In this document: in pieces, positions 62,201 to 64,000 of the stretch | Position numbering within the stretch: the stretch's first letter is position 1 | Layout: each line of letters starts with the position of its first letter | Source: Eledone cirrhosa | Lineage: Eukaryota; Mollusca; Cephalopoda; Octopoda; Eledonidae | Direction of reading: 5' to 3' | Length of the DNA stretch: 64,000 nucleotides | Assembly: GCA_964016885.1 (NCBI GenBank) | Contig: OZ024744.1 | Coordinates: forward strand, 112,431,145 to 112,495,144 | Program-made: the position numbers and the translations under genes | The notes under the pieces: model-generated | The model's input: only the letters and a program-made list of their open reading frames with translations | What the model was told of the DNA's origin: nothing | Databases searched by the model: none

Positions 62201-64000
62201 ATTGATCCCTAGTTATCTGTAGGGTTGTTCATGTTTGTGTGGTGAATACCTTGGCCTTCATTGATCCCTAGTTATCTGTAGGGTTGTTCATGTTTGTGTG
62301 GTGAATACCTTGGCCTTCATTGATCCCTAGTTATCTGTAGGGTTGTTCATGTTGGTGTGGTGAATACCTTGGCCTTCATTGATCCCTAGTTATCTGTAGG
62401 GGTGTTCCTGTTGGCGTGGTGAATAGCTTGGCCTTCATTGATCCCTAGATATCTGTAGGGTTGTTCCTGTTGGTGTGGTGAATACCTAGGCCTTCATTGA
62501 TCCCTAGTTATCTGTAGGGTTTTTCATGTTGCTGTGGTGAATACCTTGGCCTTCCTTGATCCCTAGTTATCTGTAGGGTTGTTCATGTTGGTGTGGTGAA
62601 TACCTTGGCCATCATTGATCCCTAGTTATGTGTAGGGTTGTTCTTGTTGGTGTGGTGAATACCTTGGCCTTCATTGATCCCTAGATATCTGTAGGGTTGT
62701 TCATGTTTGTGTGGTGAATACCTTGGCCTTCATTGATCCCTAGTTATCTGTAGGGTTGTTCATGTTGGTGTGGTGAATTCCTTGGCCTTCATTGATCCCT
62801 AGTTATCTGTAGGGTTGTTCATGTTTGTGTGGTGAATACCTTGGCCTTCATTGATCCCTAGTTATCTGTAGGGTTGTTCATGTTTGTGTGGTGAATACCT
62901 TGGCCTTCATTGATCCCTAGTTATCTGTAGGGTTGTTCATGTTGGTGTGGTGAATACCTTGGCCTTCATTGATCCCTAGTTATCTGTAGGGGTGTTCCTG
63001 TTGGCGTGGTGAATACCTTGGCCTTCATTGATCCCTAGATATCTGTAAGGTTGTTCCTGTTGGTGTGGTGAATACCTAGGCCTTCATTGATCCCTAGTTA
63101 TCTGTAGGGTTTTTCATGTTGCTGTGGTGAATACCTTGGCCTTCCTTGATCCCTAGTTATCTGTAGGGTTGTTCCTGTTGGTGTGGTGAATACCTTGGCC
63201 TTCCTTGATCCCTAGTTATCTGTAGGGTTGTTCCTGTTGGTGTGGTAAATACCTTGGCCTTCCTTGATCCCTAGTTATCTGTAGGGTTGTTCATGTTGGT
63301 GTGGTGAATACCTTGGCCTTCATTGATCCCTAGGTATGTGTAGTGTTATTCTTGTTGGTGTGGTGAATACCTTGGCCTTCATTGATCCCTAGATATCTGT
63401 AGGGTTGTTCCTGTTGGTGTGGTGAATACCTAGGCCTTCATTGATCCCTAGTTATCTGTAGGGTTTTTCATGTTGCTGTGGTGAATACCTTGGCCTTCCT
63501 TGATCCCTAGTTATCTGTAGGGTTGTTCATGTTGCTGTGGTGAATACCTTGGCCTTCCTTGATCCCTAGATATCTGTAGGGTTGTTATTGTTGGTGTGGT
63601 GAATACCTTGGCCTTCCTTGATCCCTAGATATCTGTAGAGTTGTTCCTGTTGGCGTGGTGAATACCATGGCCCTCATTGATCCCTAGTTATCTGTAGTGT
63701 TGTGCCTGTTGGTGTGGTGAATACCTTGGCCTTCCTTGATCCCTAGATATCTGTAGGGTTGTTCCTGTTGGTGTGGTGAATACCTTGGCCTTCCTTGATC
63801 CCTAGTTATCTGTAGGGGTGTTCTTGTTGGTGTGGTGAATACCTTGGCCTTCCTTGATCCCTAGATATCTGTAGGGTTGTTCCTGTTGGTGTGGTGAATA
63901 CCTTGGCCCTCATTGATCCCTAGTTATCTGTAGTGTTGTTCCTGTTGGTGGGGTGAATACCTTGGCCTTCCTTGATCCCTAGTTATCTGTAGGGTTGTGC
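56200..64000. repeat. 61-65-unit higher-order repeat in the 59-bp array
   Basis: TTCATGATGG at 56801 and 60577 is 3776 bp apart (64 units). GAAGTCC at 57761 and 61596 is 3835 apart (65 units). GAATAGC at 58587 and 62421 is 3834 apart (65 units less one base, matching a 1-bp loss at about 61825). TTATTGTTGG at 56211, 59987 and 63585 gives 64 units, then 61 units less one. A 10-unit repeat is nested inside: TTGGCCATCA at 58181 and 58771, 590 bp apart. Confidence 0.85.

Larger units (their letters stand above)
48375..64000. repeat. 59-bp satellite array, about 265 copies, open at the right edge
   Basis: The unit is 59 bp (for example 48551 to 48610), starting GTGTGGTGAATACC, then TTGGCC, TTCATTGATCCCTAG, TTATCTGTAGGGTTG and TTCCTGTTG. 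Recurrent variants: CTTCC or CCTCA for TTCAT, ATATC for TTATC, TATGTG for TATCTG, and TTCATG, TTCTTG or TTCCTG before TTGG. Indels are very rare, so register holds over 15 kb. 59 is not a multiple of three and the unit holds stops, so no long frame exists. The minus-strand sense is LINE RT coding sequence (see findings). Confidence 0.98.

Noticed and set aside
48375..64000. CRISPR-like array
   Set aside because: The repeats are contiguous with no unique spacers, the sequence is eukaryotic, and no cas genes are present.
1..64000. Host protein-coding genes, rRNA or tRNA genes
   Set aside because: None seen on either strand; every coding-like stretch is a transposon fragment, and the tRNA-like pieces are SINE heads.

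Overview
The window looks like repeat-dominated, non-coding nuclear DNA of a coleoid cephalopod, most likely an octopus. It has no intact host gene, no rRNA or tRNA gene, and nothing prokaryotic. The lineage call rests on several tRNA-derived SINEs with the typical cephalopod body (a GGTCGATAAA / AAGTACCAGT body with a GGCCTTGTG tail, and a 'pocketed' SINE ending TGGCTGTG), on LINE 3' ends with (ATG)n tails, and on the density of simple repeats. This is recalled family knowledge and was not checked by search.

Layout. 1-2530: simple repeats (TA, TG, GA, a 0.9-kb GGTA array, a 16-bp repeat, CT/TG modules, CA). 2531-3330: unique DNA with an old SINE. 3331-33743: about 30 kb of a 13-bp AC-rich satellite (TTCACCACACACA), almost free of G on this strand, with several layers of higher-order repeats and large duplications. 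It is split at 19034-20343 by a 5'-truncated LINE. 33744-41560: a graveyard of SINEs, a possible hAT transposase end, two further copies of the same LINE family, another LINE, a Penelope-like element whose 5' half is inverted, and two short tandem units with strong hairpins, one resembling a hammerhead ribozyme. 42139-46591: an old Ty3/Gypsy LTR retrotransposon on the minus strand, with both LTRs, PBS, and decayed gag, protease, RT, RNase H and integrase, hit later by a SINE scrap and by a junction duplication. 46800-48380: remnants of two LINEs in opposite orientation. 48375-64000: a 59-bp satellite of about 265 copies running off the end.

Main discovery candidate: read on the minus strand, the 59-bp satellite unit is a piece of LINE reverse-transcriptase coding sequence (YRYLGINEGQGIHH-like). 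The last unit runs without a break into the next residues of that LINE at 48375. The satellite therefore seems to have been born in place by tandem expansion of a transposon coding segment. The 13-bp satellite shares the ATTCACCACAC core with it and may have the same root. Other points of note are the twin-priming-like Penelope inversion, the hammerhead-like and hairpin tandem units at 40.8-41.5 kb, and exact 59-bp-multiple higher-order repeats.

No genes here work together as a pathway. What the window records is retrotransposons supplying and interrupting satellite DNA. Coordinates of repeat borders are approximate, and all decay and homology calls come from reading alone.
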